DNA of 19,632 nt. Origin: Planctomycetota bacterium (GTDB taxonomy: Bacteria > Planctomycetota > PUPC01 > JACPCR01). Under the pieces are notes generated by a model. That model was not told the origin of the DNA and did not search any database. It saw only the letters and a program-made list of their open reading frames with translations. Position numbers and translations under genes: made by a program. Below, piece after piece: positions 1 through 9,210 of this stretch; within the stretch, counting starts at the first letter, position 1, and each line of letters opens with the position of its first letter. The DNA is taken from NCBI GenBank assembly GCA_030740295.1, contig JASLXP010000066.1, forward strand, positions 1-19,632, in the 5' to 3' direction.

Positions 1-2553
1 AACTTTTACCAGGAGCGCATTCTTGCCGGCTCTAAGTCGAATTCGCACCGTATCCTGTTTGGAGTGGTAGCCGCGACCGACCATATTGGTGTGCACACGC
101 TTTCCGTTCAGCCAGACGACGACCCCGTCATCGGACCCGATAAGAAGCATTGCGTCGGTTGCCTCCGGGCAGTGCACCTGGGTTGATGCGAACGCGGCCA
201 CATTGTCGCCACCATAAATCTTTACGAAGTCGAGAAGAGTCTCTTCATGGATACCTCTCGAACCGCCGGTGATCGGCTGCCACGACACCTTTCCCCCTCG
301 GCCGCTATGGCTCTGCTTGAGGTCCGTCGCTGTGTTTTCAATCACATGCTTGATGTCTTTCGCACCTCCGCCCGGATTATTGAAGGGGCCGATGACATGC
401 CATCGAGGGATGGATGTGCGCACTGCTCTTGTCGTGGTAAGAGAAATGGTTTCGCCCCGCCAGGCCAGGTCCGCATGAGCGGTCACCGTGATCGAGCCGG
501 GTTCATTGCCAAGCCGATAGGTACGTCGAGAGTTGACCTGGCGAGGGAATTTCAGAACGAACTCCTCAGCCTCCGGCACAGCAACGATGGCACCTGGCGG
601 CTGGACAGAAAACCGGAGACGCCCGGAGGCCTCGCCGTCCAGCAGGCCTCCAACGCTTGCGGTCATCCTGAGGTGGCCAGGCAGAATGTCTTCGGCCAGC
701 TCAATGTCGAGCCAGGTTCCTGAAAGGTCGGCAATGGCTTTGCGCTTCAAATCAGGAGCTGAGTTGAGCGAACGTATTACACGCACCACTTTGCTGAACT
801 CGGAATCATACGCGCCCCCCGCTCGCGCTTGCGCTTGTGGATCCTTGTCAACAGCCTCCAGCATTCGAGCCCGAAGCAAGGAGAGTGATTCCGGCGTCTT
901 CGCGCCCAGGCGGAACGCAGATTTGTAGAGTCCATACAAATGGTCGAAATGATCGAAGCGCCAACGATTAGCCGCGGCCGGTTTTGTCAGATCGACCGGA
1001 TTCCATTCATGCCCGAAGAAGGGAGTCACACCGTGTCGGCTGTCCTTTGAAAGAACCGCCATGTGGCTGTTCATGATTTTTTTCCGATGCTCCGCGGTAA
1101 TGGGGACTTCCGCCTTCACCTCTTTCAGGCTGTTCGGCTTACCGGCGCGGATGGTCGCCTGGAGTTTCTGATTAGCGATTTTCACCGTCAGCCCGAATTG
1201 ATGGCCGTTCGCCTTCGCCGCATTCCGCACTTCGGTCGAGATTGGAAACGACTGCTTCGGCAGACCAAATCTATAGCCTCCGAACGTGACCTCTCGTCCT
1301 CGGCTGATGAACACCGGGCAATAGGTTTTGCCATCGACACCGAAACCCAGACCTGCAACGCCGACGTCCGGCCGTTGACTGAAATCAATGACACAGCCGA
1401 CCGATGGTTCAGGAACACCAATCTTGACCGGCCCGACAAGCCCGGGCATGGGATATGCCGGAAAGTCGAGACGCAGCGGATCGGGCTCGAGCTTCGCCCC
1501 CGGCGTGTATCGGATGTCCGTTCGCGAGTGTGCAGTTTTGTCCCACGGCCAGCCGTACGACCAGAGTTTATTCGCGCTCTGCTCCCAGCCCCATTGCACG
1601 TGGTGAAAGGAATTGTGCCGTTCTTCGATCCAGCGTTTCCAATCGGCTTCCAGGTTCTGAAGGCGACCGAAGATTTCGAGCATGAGGGCCGTATCGTTCT
1701 CCTTGAGATCGTCCCAGGAATTCAGCGCAAAAAGGCCGTCTCGCCAGAGCCGCCATTTCAGAAGCCGTTCCGGATGGGCCCAGAAGAAATGAGAGTACAA
1801 CGCGATCGGTTGCCCGGGCGCGCCTTCAAGAAACTCACGCATCGTGAAAAACTTCTCACGTATTCTGGAAAGCTGACCATCTATCGGATTGTTGATCGTC
1901 GCCTTGTCGAATACCGCCACCGTGAGCCGTTTCTTTTCCCTGTCGTAAACATGGTTCGACGCGCCGTGAGTGATGCCTTCCATGAACCGGCCCGGTACCT
2001 TCCCTCCAACCGCACAGAACTGGAGCATGTGAAGATTCTCATGGATGACCAGGTCGCGTTTGTGGTACCGGAGGCCGCCGCTCGGATAATTGTATGCGCT
2101 CTTGTTGTGGGGGAACGTCACGCCGCCTCCACTGCCTGCCCAGAATGAGCCGAAATCAGTCCCAACCGCGGTATCGATTTCCTTGCGATTCTTGGCGTAA
2201 ATAATCGCCATGCGTGTGTAATCGATCCCCGGCGGTTCTCGCCCGATGAGCTGCACCCAGTGCGGATACGCCAGCTCCGATACCTCGAGCATGCGGCGGG
2301 AAAAGCCCTCATCCATCTGCGACTTCAATGCAAAATGTCGGCTCACATACCAGGTGAATCCCGGCGTATTGTTCATCTTCTTTCCGGCATAGGTTCGCGG
2401 AACTTTCTGCCCGACCTTTACGATAGTGATGCTCTTGAGGGTGGAGGTCCGGCCAGAAACGATCACTTCGACCGGTGTCTCCAGAGGAGGAGGAACATCG
2501 GCCCATCCGACTGGCAGAAGCAGGCAAAGGAGCGCCCAATGGGAATGATTCAT
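1..2553 (-). CDS. Secreted HExxH metallopeptidase-like protein with C-terminal carbohydrate-binding-like module (3' end outside window)
   Basis: Reverse-strand translation from the ATG at 2553 stays open for 851 codons to the window edge, so the C-terminus is missing. Residues 1-18 form a short signal peptide (MNHSHWALLCLLLPVGWA), which supports this start; the frame is open a little further upstream without another ATG. HENLH at 171-175 followed after 16 residues by E192 (in RFMEG) matches the gluzincin HExxH...E zinc site of peptidase MA-like proteins. About residues 330-700 are not recognised. Near 719 comes WHVIGPFNNPGGG and near 809-818 SDDGVVVWLNG, a module common at the C-terminus of PVC-group secreted enzymes and thought to bind glycans. 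It is divergent from the beta-helix gene. Gene reality is near certain; peptidase activity is inferred from the motif only. Confidence 0.85.
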   Translation of the reverse strand, partial: MNHSHWALLCLLLPVGWADVPPPLETPVEVIVSGRTSTLKSITIVKVGQKVPRTYAGKKMNNTPGFTWYVSRHFALKSQMDEGFSRRMLEVSELAYPHWVQLIGREPPGIDYTRMAIIYAKNRKEIDTAVGTDFGSFWAGSGGGVTFPHNKSAYNYPSGGLRYHKRDLVIHENLHMLQFCAVGGKVPGRFMEGITHGASNHVYDREKKRLTVAVFDKATINNPIDGQLSRIREKFFTMREFLEGAPGQPIALYSHFFWAHPERLLKWRLWRDGLFALNSWDDLKENDTALMLEIFGRLQNLEADWKRWIEERHNSFHHVQWGWEQSANKLWSYGWPWDKTAHSRTDIRYTPGAKLEPDPLRLDFPAYPMPGLVGPVKIGVPEPSVGCVIDFSQRPDVGVAGLGFGVDGKTYCPVFISRGREVTFGGYRFGLPKQSFPISTEVRNAAKANGHQFGLTVKIANQKLQATIRAGKPNSLKEVKAEVPITAEHRKKIMNSHMAVLSKDSRHGVTPFFGHEWNPVDLTKPAAANRWRFDHFDHLYGLYKSAFRLGAKTPESLSLLRARMLEAVDKDPQAQARAGGAYDSEFSKVVRVIRSLNSAPDLKRKAIADLSGTWLDIELAEDILPGHLRMTASVGGLLDGEASGRLRFSVQPPGAIVAVPEAEEFVLKFPRQVNSRRTYRLGNEPGSITVTAHADLAWRGETISLTTTRAVRTSIPRWHVIGPFNNPGGGAKDIKHVIENTATDLKQSHSGRGGKVSWQPITGGSRGIHEETLLDFVKIYGGDNVAAFASTQVHCPEATDAMLLIGSDDGVVVWLNGKRVHTNMVGRGYHSKQDTVRIRLRAGKNALLVKV

Positions 2554-2834
2554 ATCGGGCCTTGTTCGAAGGCTTTGAACTAAAGGTCGATCAACAGTAT
2601 CCAGTGGCAGAGGGCAGAATCCTGATTCCTGGCCCTGCAAACAGTTCGCAAACCCCTGCCACATTGGAGTGGCTTACACTGCTATCTCCGCCTTACCATG
2701 TCAATCACCCTGATCGAATTGCCTGACCAGGCGAGCTACGATCATCCGATGTGTCGTCGCACAGAATCGTAGCGTTCCCGCAGGCTGCCTGCACCAACGT
2801 CTCAGGAATGCCTTTGCCGTGTGAGAAGAATCCA
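2554..2834. promoter_or_regulatory. Divergent intergenic region with two inverted repeats
   Basis: This 281-base spacer separates two divergently transcribed secreted-protein genes and must hold both promoters. At 2711-2744 a nested inverted repeat is visible: TGATCG outer arm, GCCTG-AC-CAGGC inner hairpin (2721-2732), CGATCA outer arm. At 2780-2792 GCAGGC-T-GCCTGC is a perfect 6+1+6 palindrome 42 bases before the ATG at 2835. Either could be a regulator binding site; I could not place convincing -35/-10 boxes. Confidence 0.4.
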
Positions 2835-5495
2835 ATGCATACCGCTCTCATCGCCATCTCGTTTCTTGCATGTGGTTACTGCCAGGAGGCCGAATATTTT
2901 GTTGCCGTGGACGGCAAAGATACCAGCCCCGGAACTGCTGAGAGGCCCTTCGCGACGCTCGAGGGTGCCAGAGATACCATTCGTCGCCTTAAGAAAAGCG
3001 TTCAGCAGGGCGGCATCGCCGTTACGCTGAAACCTGGCATATACGAAAGACTGGAACCTTTTGAACTCAGTAAAGAGGATTCCGGCACTGGTGATTCCCG
3101 AATCATCTACCGAGTTCAACAGGGCGGTGAAGTTCGGATTTCTGGCGGCAAGACAGTCTCGGAATGGAAGCCAGTGACGGATCCTCCTGTGTTGGCTCGC
3201 CTTTCTGAGGAGGCCCGCGGCAATGTGTTTCAAGCCGATCTTCGAGGCCAGGGAATCACCAATCTCGGTGGGGTGCTGAAGGACCGCCTGGAGCTCTTCT
3301 TCAGCGACGAGCCAATGCCCATCTCCCGATGGCCGAACAGAGGTTTTATCAAGATCACTGGATTGGTGGGCGGGTCGCCCAAGAACGTGCGGGGTACGAA
3401 AGGCGACAAGATCGGAAAGTTCTATTACCAGAATGATCGACCGAAGCGGTGGGCAGGAGATGACGACATCCATGTCCACGGTTACTGGTTTTGGGACTGG
3501 TCGGATCAGCGGCAGAAGGTGGAGTCCATCGACACCGAGAAGCAGCTCATTTCGGTCGTGCCGCCGTATCACGGTTACGGGTACCGGGTCGGCCAGTGGT
3601 TCTATGCTTTCAATCTTCTCTCCGAAATCGATGAACCCGGCGAATGGTACCTCGACCGGGAGAGGGGCACCCTCTACTTTTGGCCGCCGTCGCCGATCGA
3701 GAATGGTAAAGCGGTCGTTTCTATCGCCTCATCTCTGATAACAATGACAGACACGAGCCACGTGACTTTCCGAGGTCTCACTTTCGAGGCGGCAAGAGGT
3801 ACAGCAATTTCGATCAGGAACGGAACTGAGAACCAGATCATTGGCTGCACCATTCGCAACATGGGTACATCGGCAGTAGGTATTTCTAACGGAAAGAAGA
3901 ACTCAGTTATCGGGTGCAATATCTACGGCATGGGCGGGGGAGGAATCTCGCTCTGGGGCGGCAACCGGAAGACGCTTACTCCTGCGAGCCATGTCGCCGA
4001 GAACAATCACATCCATCACTACGGTCGTTGGAGACGGATGTATCAGAAAGCCGTCGCGCTGGGAGGCGTAGGCAACCGGGCGGCGCACAACCTCATCCAT
4101 AACGCTCCGCACCAGGCCATGGGCTTCTGGGGGAATGACCACGTTATCGAGTTCAACGAAATCCACAGCGTCTGCTATGAGTCCAATGATGCCGGTGCCA
4201 TCTATGCCGGCCGTGACTGGACCATGCGAGGGACGGTTATCCGAAACAACTACCTCCACCACATCAATGGATTCAGAGGCCGGGGATGCGTTGGCGTCTA
4301 TCTCGATGATATGTTCAGCGGCACAGCGATCAGAGGGAACGTCTTTTACAAGGTCACTCGTGCAGCATTTATAGGGGGTGGGAGGGATTGCATCATCGAG
4401 AACAACATTTTCGTGGACTGTGTTCCGGCCATTCACGTTGATGCGCGGGCCGTCGGTTGGGCCAGGAAATCCGTCGACGGGGTAATGAAAGACCGCCTGC
4501 TGGCCGTGCCCTACAACAAGCCACCCTACAGCACTCGATGGCCACAGCTGACGAACATCATGGACGACGAGCCCGGGCTGCCCAAAGGCAACATCGTCCG
4601 GCGCAACATCAACAAAGGCGGGCGTTGGGACGGCATTCACGGGCGGGCGCGGCCTCTGGTCAGCCTGAAGGACAACCTGTTGGATAAGAATCCGCTCTTT
4701 GTGGACGAGCAGGCAATGAACTTTCAATTGCGGGACGAATCGCCAGCCTATGCGCTTGGCTTCAAGCGAATTCCAATCGAGAAGATCGGGCTTTACGAGG
4801 ACGCCCGCAGGGCATCGTGGCCGGTCACGCACAAAGTAAGGCCGATGGAGTCTCCGCCGCCCAAAGCGAGGCCGAATGTCCGCAAAGGTCCGCGTCCGAG
4901 GTTCAAGGTGGAGCGGACGAAGGCGCGTTTTGAGATTGATGGCATCATCCGCGACGAAGAGTGGAAGAGTGCAAAAGCCCGATCCATGATTCTGAAAGAG
5001 GACGTGCGCGGCAAGCCCGCCAACCCTCGGAGTCACGCATGGCTCTACCATGACGGCAAATACCTCTACGTCGCCATCCTCAATAGTGTCGATCCGGGGA
5101 AACCGTTGCGGCGCGGTCCGACTTGGGGAAAGGACGACGCGGTTGAGATAGCCCTGAAAAATCCAGCCGGCGGAAAAGCCGCCTCAATCTATGTGTTGCG
5201 CGGTTTCCCGAACGGGCACTTCGAGAGCAGCACGGAATCGGGCGTCCCCGCTGAAAAGGCCAAGAAAGCCGGAGAGGGAACTGAATACGCTGCCAGAGTC
5301 ATCGATGCCGGCCATTGGTCCGCGGAGTTCAAGATCTCTTTTGAGGGGCTTGGCATAGACCCGGCAAAACAGACGGCACTTCCCTGCAGCATCTCCGTGC
5401 GCAAGACAGCAACGTCCCTGTGGCTGATGTGGTACGGAACGAATTCATTCACATGGGAAGTGGACCGGGCTGGGACGATCATGCTTGGCAAATGA
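2835..5495 (+). CDS. Secreted right-handed beta-helix glycosidase-like protein (GH141-like) with CBM9/DOMON-like C-terminus
   Basis: The frame opens at a GTG (2751), but the ATG at 2835 is preferred: it follows GAGAAG and directly begins a signal peptide, MHTALIAISFLACGYCQ, giving 886 residues. The mature N-terminus (VAVDGKDTSPGT.ERPFATLEGARD) is the usual first rung of secreted parallel beta-helix enzymes. Rungs with G-x-T/N-I repeats run from about 300 to 530. Acidic residues in DAGAIYAGRDW (D452) and GVYLDD (D491, D492) sit about 40 apart, similar in spacing to the catalytic Asp pair I recall for GH141 alpha-L-fucosidase. From about 695 a domain starting RFEIDGIIRDEEW is CBM9/DOMON-like. 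The next gene starts 39 bases downstream, so the two are probably co-transcribed. The GH141 assignment is inference; other beta-helix lyases or epimerases remain possible. Confidence 0.85.
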   Translation: MHTALIAISFLACGYCQEAEYFVAVDGKDTSPGTAERPFATLEGARDTIRRLKKSVQQGGIAVTLKPGIYERLEPFELSKEDSGTGDSRIIYRVQQGGEVRISGGKTVSEWKPVTDPPVLARLSEEARGNVFQADLRGQGITNLGGVLKDRLELFFSDEPMPISRWPNRGFIKITGLVGGSPKNVRGTKGDKIGKFYYQNDRPKRWAGDDDIHVHGYWFWDWSDQRQKVESIDTEKQLISVVPPYHGYGYRVGQWFYAFNLLSEIDEPGEWYLDRERGTLYFWPPSPIENGKAVVSIASSLITMTDTSHVTFRGLTFEAARGTAISIRNGTENQIIGCTIRNMGTSAVGISNGKKNSVIGCNIYGMGGGGISLWGGNRKTLTPASHVAENNHIHHYGRWRRMYQKAVALGGVGNRAAHNLIHNAPHQAMGFWGNDHVIEFNEIHSVCYESNDAGAIYAGRDWTMRGTVIRNNYLHHINGFRGRGCVGVYLDDMFSGTAIRGNVFYKVTRAAFIGGGRDCIIENNIFVDCVPAIHVDARAVGWARKSVDGVMKDRLLAVPYNKPPYSTRWPQLTNIMDDEPGLPKGNIVRRNINKGGRWDGIHGRARPLVSLKDNLLDKNPLFVDEQAMNFQLRDESPAYALGFKRIPIEKIGLYEDARRASWPVTHKVRPMESPPPKARPNVRKGPRPRFKVERTKARFEIDGIIRDEEWKSAKARSMILKEDVRGKPANPRSHAWLYHDGKYLYVAILNSVDPGKPLRRGPTWGKDDAVEIALKNPAGGKAASIYVLRGFPNGHFESSTESGVPAEKAKKAGEGTEYAARVIDAGHWSAEFKISFEGLGIDPAKQTALPCSISVRKTATSLWLMWYGTNSFTWEVDRAGTIMLGK

Positions 5496-5534
5496 TGGGA
5501 AGATCTCGGCCACTTCTTTAACTGGAGATTGATA

Positions 5535-8500
5535 ATGAGAACTGTTGCTGGAATCCCTCTGACGGGTTTGGTTTCCCTGTCTTTGCTGCTGGGGTCTACC
5601 ACTTTGGTTTTCGGCAAACCTGTATCGCGACAGATCGTGCTGCGGGAGCAGTTGAATCAGCAGTACGGAGGGGAGCTCCTCGTATACCCTTTCACAGCAA
5701 AGCAAAAAAAGTGCGTCCCCGAATCCGTGCTGGTGAGTGAACTTGAAAAGCCCTTACCGGCACAACTGGCGGAGATCGAATACTGGTCCGATAAGAAGAA
5801 GTACGTGAAAGCAGCGCGCCTGTACATCCTTGTTGATGAACTGAAGCCGCTGGCAACCAGGACCTTCACCCTCACCTGGGATAGGAAGAAAGCCCCCCGT
5901 ACCGCATCCGACCTCGAAGTAAAATCCAAGGGGGGCCGGGTCGAGATTACGACCAGCAGGACGGGGCTCCGCCTGCCGTTGGGCGAACGGACATTTGCGG
6001 AACCTGTTGCGGCCCGGGACGCGCCCGTCCCCCTGCAGGCCATGCGTCTGGGGAGCAGTGCCTGGGCCGGCGGGAGCGCCCTCGCCGGCGAAGTGAGGGT
6101 AACAAAGTGGTCCGCACAACTGACGGATGCCGGACCTGCCTTCGCAAGAGTCGTCCTGCTATACACCTTTGCCGATGGCAACGTCCTGACCCTTACGGCA
6201 ACCGTCGCAGCGGGGGATACCGGTGCCCGGTGGGACATGGCCGTCCAGAAAGACCTGCCGGATATGGCGGTGGAGTTCCGTCTGCCTCCCGTGCCCGGGG
6301 TTAAGCAGGCCGTGCTGCCCAAAGGGTACGGCCAGTGGGCCAGGGACCGGAAGCTGCCCGTTACCCCTTCGTCCGAGCCGTTCTGCTTTCTCAGCCCGGA
6401 TACCAGCCTGGCGAACATCTGGGCCGACTGCCCGCAGACGATCCGAATGGCCGCGGCCGACGGTCCGGAGTGTGTCATCCGATCCCGCGATCCGGGCGCG
6501 TGGGCCGACCCGGTGGCGCCGTTCACCTACGGCGGGTGCAAGGCCTGGAACCTGGAGATGATCCCGAAGATGTGGGAAGTCTGGAAACGTAAACGAATCG
6601 CGGTGAGCTATGCCACGGATGGGACCATCACGCTCCGTGCACCACTGACCGGGGGCCGGCGCAAGTGGACCGTCAGCGCGGGTATGCCAGGCATCGGGGA
6701 CCGCCTTGATCGGGTAAAGGATATGGTGCTGGACTGGCCGGCCCCCCGCGGCAAGGAACACCCGCTCCTCTTCGTCAGCAGGCAGGAAGTGCTGGAAGAC
6801 CTGGTCCGCGCCAAAACCGACCCTGTAGTGGCAAGGCAACTCCGCAGTCTGCCGCACTATACCGGCCCTGCACTGACTGCCGCAGCCACCCCGGCTGAGA
6901 AACGGGCAAAGCAGCATCAGGAAAGGGCCGTGGGGAATCTCCGAAGCCAACTGGCAAAGATGGGGAACTTCGATGTCATGCGCTACGCCATCCGAACCGC
7001 GGCCCATTACGACGCGCTCATCGACAGTGGCCTGCTCTCCCCGAAGGATCGGGCCCTGTTCCGTGCGCAGATGGCCTGTCTCGGCTACGTGATGGCCGAT
7101 CCCGGCACCTGGTCTATGGAGCGCGGCTACCTCTCGGGCAATCCGAACATGAGCTGCTCCTACACGCTCTCCCTTGGGGTCATCTCCTGCCTTCTGAAAG
7201 GCCACCCCATGGCGAAGCAATGGGCCGACTACGCCACGAGCTGGATGGACATGTGGCTGACCCGCGAGGTCGGCCCGAACGGCATGTGGATGCCCGAAGG
7301 CTCGCATTACGGGTATGTGAGCCTCGTGCCAATGCTCTCCTACGCAATCGCCGCACAACGAGCCGGCTACCATGACTTCCTGACCGATCCCCGCCTCAAG
7401 AAGGTCATCCTCTACTTCGCCAAGTATCAGACGCCCCGTGATCCGCAACGCCGCAACCGCCGCGTGACGCCGGCCTTTGGGCGCGGTACGTCCGGGGATT
7501 CCCTCGGCGTGTTCGGCCTCGCGGCGAGGATGTACGCCCAGTCAGACCCGGACCTTTCCCGCCTCATGCAGTGGGTGTGGATCGAGAACGGCCATCCCCT
7601 CAACGTGGGAGATTCGAGGCTCGGAGGGTATGAAGGCTACTACCTGGACCGCGGTCTCCCCGCTGCCCAGCCGAAGTGGGGCTCCGAGCTCTTCCCCGGC
7701 CTGGGCACGCTCATGCGCGCGGGTTTCGCAACACCGACCGAGAGCTTCGTGAACGTTCTCGCATGTGTGCAATCGCCGCGGAACCTGGATATCTGGGTCC
7801 CCGGCATCGGCGGGATCACCCAGTGGTTCGGCCGCGGTCAACCCCTCAGCACCTGCTTTACATTTCGGACGGGCTATGCGGAACGCCATGAGCTCCTGAG
7901 GGAAGGCGTCCTCCTGGCCCGGAACTGGGGCGCAGCCGGCGATCCGAAGGGGCCTTTCGGTTACTACACCGAGACCCGTTTCGGGACCTTCGCCGCCCTG
8001 CCCCAGGCAGATTACGTGCGGTCCCGGTTTGTCATCACTGGACCTGACGACCGCGACTGGTTCCCGAAAGCTCTCCCCGCGTACCCGCGCCTGAAACCGG
8101 CCGGGGAAGGGAAACTCGACTGGACCCGCCAGGTTCTGTTTCTGAAGGACCCCAACCCGGCCGGCCCGGCTTACCTGATCATCCGGGATACGACCTCAGG
8201 CGGACAGCCGACCGCGTGGCAGTTCTGGTCGCTCTCCGAGAAGATCGGTACCCCCGACCAGATTCGCGACCGGGCCGCTTTCCTTGCGGACAAACCAGGG
8301 AAAAAGATGCTACCAGCGCGCAAACTGCCGCCCGGCAGCCGGTACACCGCGGTGGGCCAGCGCGGTATGGACCTCGAATACTTCGTTGCCAGCCCGGCCG
8401 GCACACCGAGGCACACCCTCCGATACGGCGGCGCCAGGGTAAGGGTGCCCGAGTACCAGGACCTGCTTCACCTGCAGCAACCGGGAGACGGCGCCTACTA

Positions 8501-8963
8501 CCTCGCGCTGTTCCCCCGGCCGCAGGCCGAGGCCGTCCCAACCTTCACCAACTTGGCTGACGGAAAGATCATCAAAGTAGCGGGGCCGTTTGGCACGGAC
8601 TACGGACTCCTATCGGAGGTGGAGACCTCAGCCGCGGCTGAGGACCTCTCCTTCCGTGCCACGGCCGCCGCAGTTCAGGTCCGAGCCTCGGGCACGATGC
8701 TCTCACTCGGCGCCCCCGGCGAAGTGCGCACCAAGGCGCACGGCTTGGTCGCCCCAAGTGCGGCCGCGCTTCAAATCTCCAACGGCGCGCTGCGCCTGAC
8801 CCTCCCCTCGGACAACTCCGGCGGCAAGTTCACGATCCTCGCCCCCGGTGACTGGCACCTGAAGGAACGTGCACCCGGCACAAAGCTGATCTCCGCCGAC
8901 GGTCGCCACACACTCACACTGCCCAGGGGCACAACACGCGCCATCCTGGTGAAGGGCAAATGA
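5535..8963 (+). CDS. Large secreted heparinase II/III-like polysaccharide lyase candidate
   Basis: The start is the ATG at 5535, with GGAG seven bases upstream; the TTG two codons earlier is less likely. The 1142-residue protein begins with a signal peptide (MRTVAGIPLTGLVSLSLLLG). Residues about 25-400 look like beta-sandwich domains. A helical region of about 420-720 resembles an (alpha/alpha) toroid and carries GNPNMSCSYTLSLG (N538) and MPEGSHYGYVSL (H591, Y592, Y594), reminiscent of the Asn/His/Tyr residues of heparinase II/III-type lyases. About 720-1140 is again beta-rich, as in the C-terminal sheet domain of those lyases. It follows the beta-helix gene by 39 bases with no terminator between, suggesting the two act on one substrate. 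A rhamnogalacturonan-lyase-type (PcRGLX-like) enzyme is an alternative. The exact family is unsure. Confidence 0.8.
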   Translation: MRTVAGIPLTGLVSLSLLLGSTTLVFGKPVSRQIVLREQLNQQYGGELLVYPFTAKQKKCVPESVLVSELEKPLPAQLAEIEYWSDKKKYVKAARLYILVDELKPLATRTFTLTWDRKKAPRTASDLEVKSKGGRVEITTSRTGLRLPLGERTFAEPVAARDAPVPLQAMRLGSSAWAGGSALAGEVRVTKWSAQLTDAGPAFARVVLLYTFADGNVLTLTATVAAGDTGARWDMAVQKDLPDMAVEFRLPPVPGVKQAVLPKGYGQWARDRKLPVTPSSEPFCFLSPDTSLANIWADCPQTIRMAAADGPECVIRSRDPGAWADPVAPFTYGGCKAWNLEMIPKMWEVWKRKRIAVSYATDGTITLRAPLTGGRRKWTVSAGMPGIGDRLDRVKDMVLDWPAPRGKEHPLLFVSRQEVLEDLVRAKTDPVVARQLRSLPHYTGPALTAAATPAEKRAKQHQERAVGNLRSQLAKMGNFDVMRYAIRTAAHYDALIDSGLLSPKDRALFRAQMACLGYVMADPGTWSMERGYLSGNPNMSCSYTLSLGVISCLLKGHPMAKQWADYATSWMDMWLTREVGPNGMWMPEGSHYGYVSLVPMLSYAIAAQRAGYHDFLTDPRLKKVILYFAKYQTPRDPQRRNRRVTPAFGRGTSGDSLGVFGLAARMYAQSDPDLSRLMQWVWIENGHPLNVGDSRLGGYEGYYLDRGLPAAQPKWGSELFPGLGTLMRAGFATPTESFVNVLACVQSPRNLDIWVPGIGGITQWFGRGQPLSTCFTFRTGYAERHELLREGVLLARNWGAAGDPKGPFGYYTETRFGTFAALPQADYVRSRFVITGPDDRDWFPKALPAYPRLKPAGEGKLDWTRQVLFLKDPNPAGPAYLIIRDTTSGGQPTAWQFWSLSEKIGTPDQIRDRAAFLADKPGKKMLPARKLPPGSRYTAVGQRGMDLEYFVASPAGTPRHTLRYGGARVRVPEYQDLLHLQQPGDGAYYLALFPRPQAEAVPTFTNLADGKIIKVAGPFGTDYGLLSEVETSAAAEDLSFRATAAAVQVRASGTMLSLGAPGEVRTKAHGLVAPSAAALQISNGALRLTLPSDNSGGKFTILAPGDWHLKERAPGTKLISADGRHTLTLPRGTTRAILVKGK

Positions 8964-9011
8964 ACAAACGTCAGAAGAGATTTCGCATATGCTAACCGCA
9001 TTTCTCGAGGA

Positions 9012-9160
9012 TCAGACGCCTCGAATGGCGTGGCGACAGGCTGCTGCTGCCAGCCTGTCAGCCCAGAAGAACGTGATCTGATCAGATCGTCGAAAGTGAC
9101 AGAGTGTTGATTCGCCTGTTTTATTAGGAATTGAGAAAACGACGGCTGACAGGCGTCTGA
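9012..9160. repeat. 17-base inverted repeat pair with interrupted left copy
   Basis: The right copy, 9144-9160, is GGCTGACAGGCGTCTGA. Its exact reverse complement is present on the left but split: TCAGACGCCT at 9012-9021 and CCTGTCAGCC at 9054-9063, with 32 bases between and CCT present on both sides. The inserted segment plus flank forms its own hairpin, GACAGGCTG (9035-9043) pairing with CAGCCTGTC (9051-9059). There is no T-run after it, so it is not a standard intrinsic terminator. It may be terminal inverted repeats of a small decayed element. Confidence 0.6.
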
Positions 9161-9176
9161 GGCCGCAGCCCCTGAA

Positions 9177-9210
9177 GACGGCCGAGACGGCCGAGACGGC
9201 CGAGACGGCC
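9177..9210 (+). repeat. 9-base tandem repeat (GACGGCCGA)
   Basis: Three exact copies of GACGGCCGA plus a partial fourth (GACGGCC) lead directly into the first palindromic unit. Shorter 1.8-copy versions precede the second unit (degenerate, near 9323-9338) and the third unit (9414-9429), so this tract is part of the larger repeating unit. Confidence 0.9.

Noticed and set aside
1063..2148. 361-codon plus-strand open frame
   Set aside because: It lies antisense to the long minus-strand gene (2553 to 1), whose translation has a signal peptide and coherent domain motifs. The plus frame has no recognisable domain.
2751..2834. Upstream GTG start for the beta-helix gene
   Set aside because: The extra 28 residues contain no signal and would bury the clear signal peptide that starts at 2835; they also overlap the palindrome region.
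3903..5051. 382-codon minus-strand frame
   Set aside because: Antisense to the beta-helix gene; an artefact of GC-rich third positions.
6159..7448. 429-codon minus-strand frame
   Set aside because: Antisense to the heparinase-like gene; low-complexity composition and no motif.
9035..9059. Intrinsic terminator after the heparinase-like gene
   Set aside because: The stem is strong but no T-run follows on either strand, and the hairpin sits inside the interrupted inverted repeat. A Rho-dependent or element-derived role fits better.
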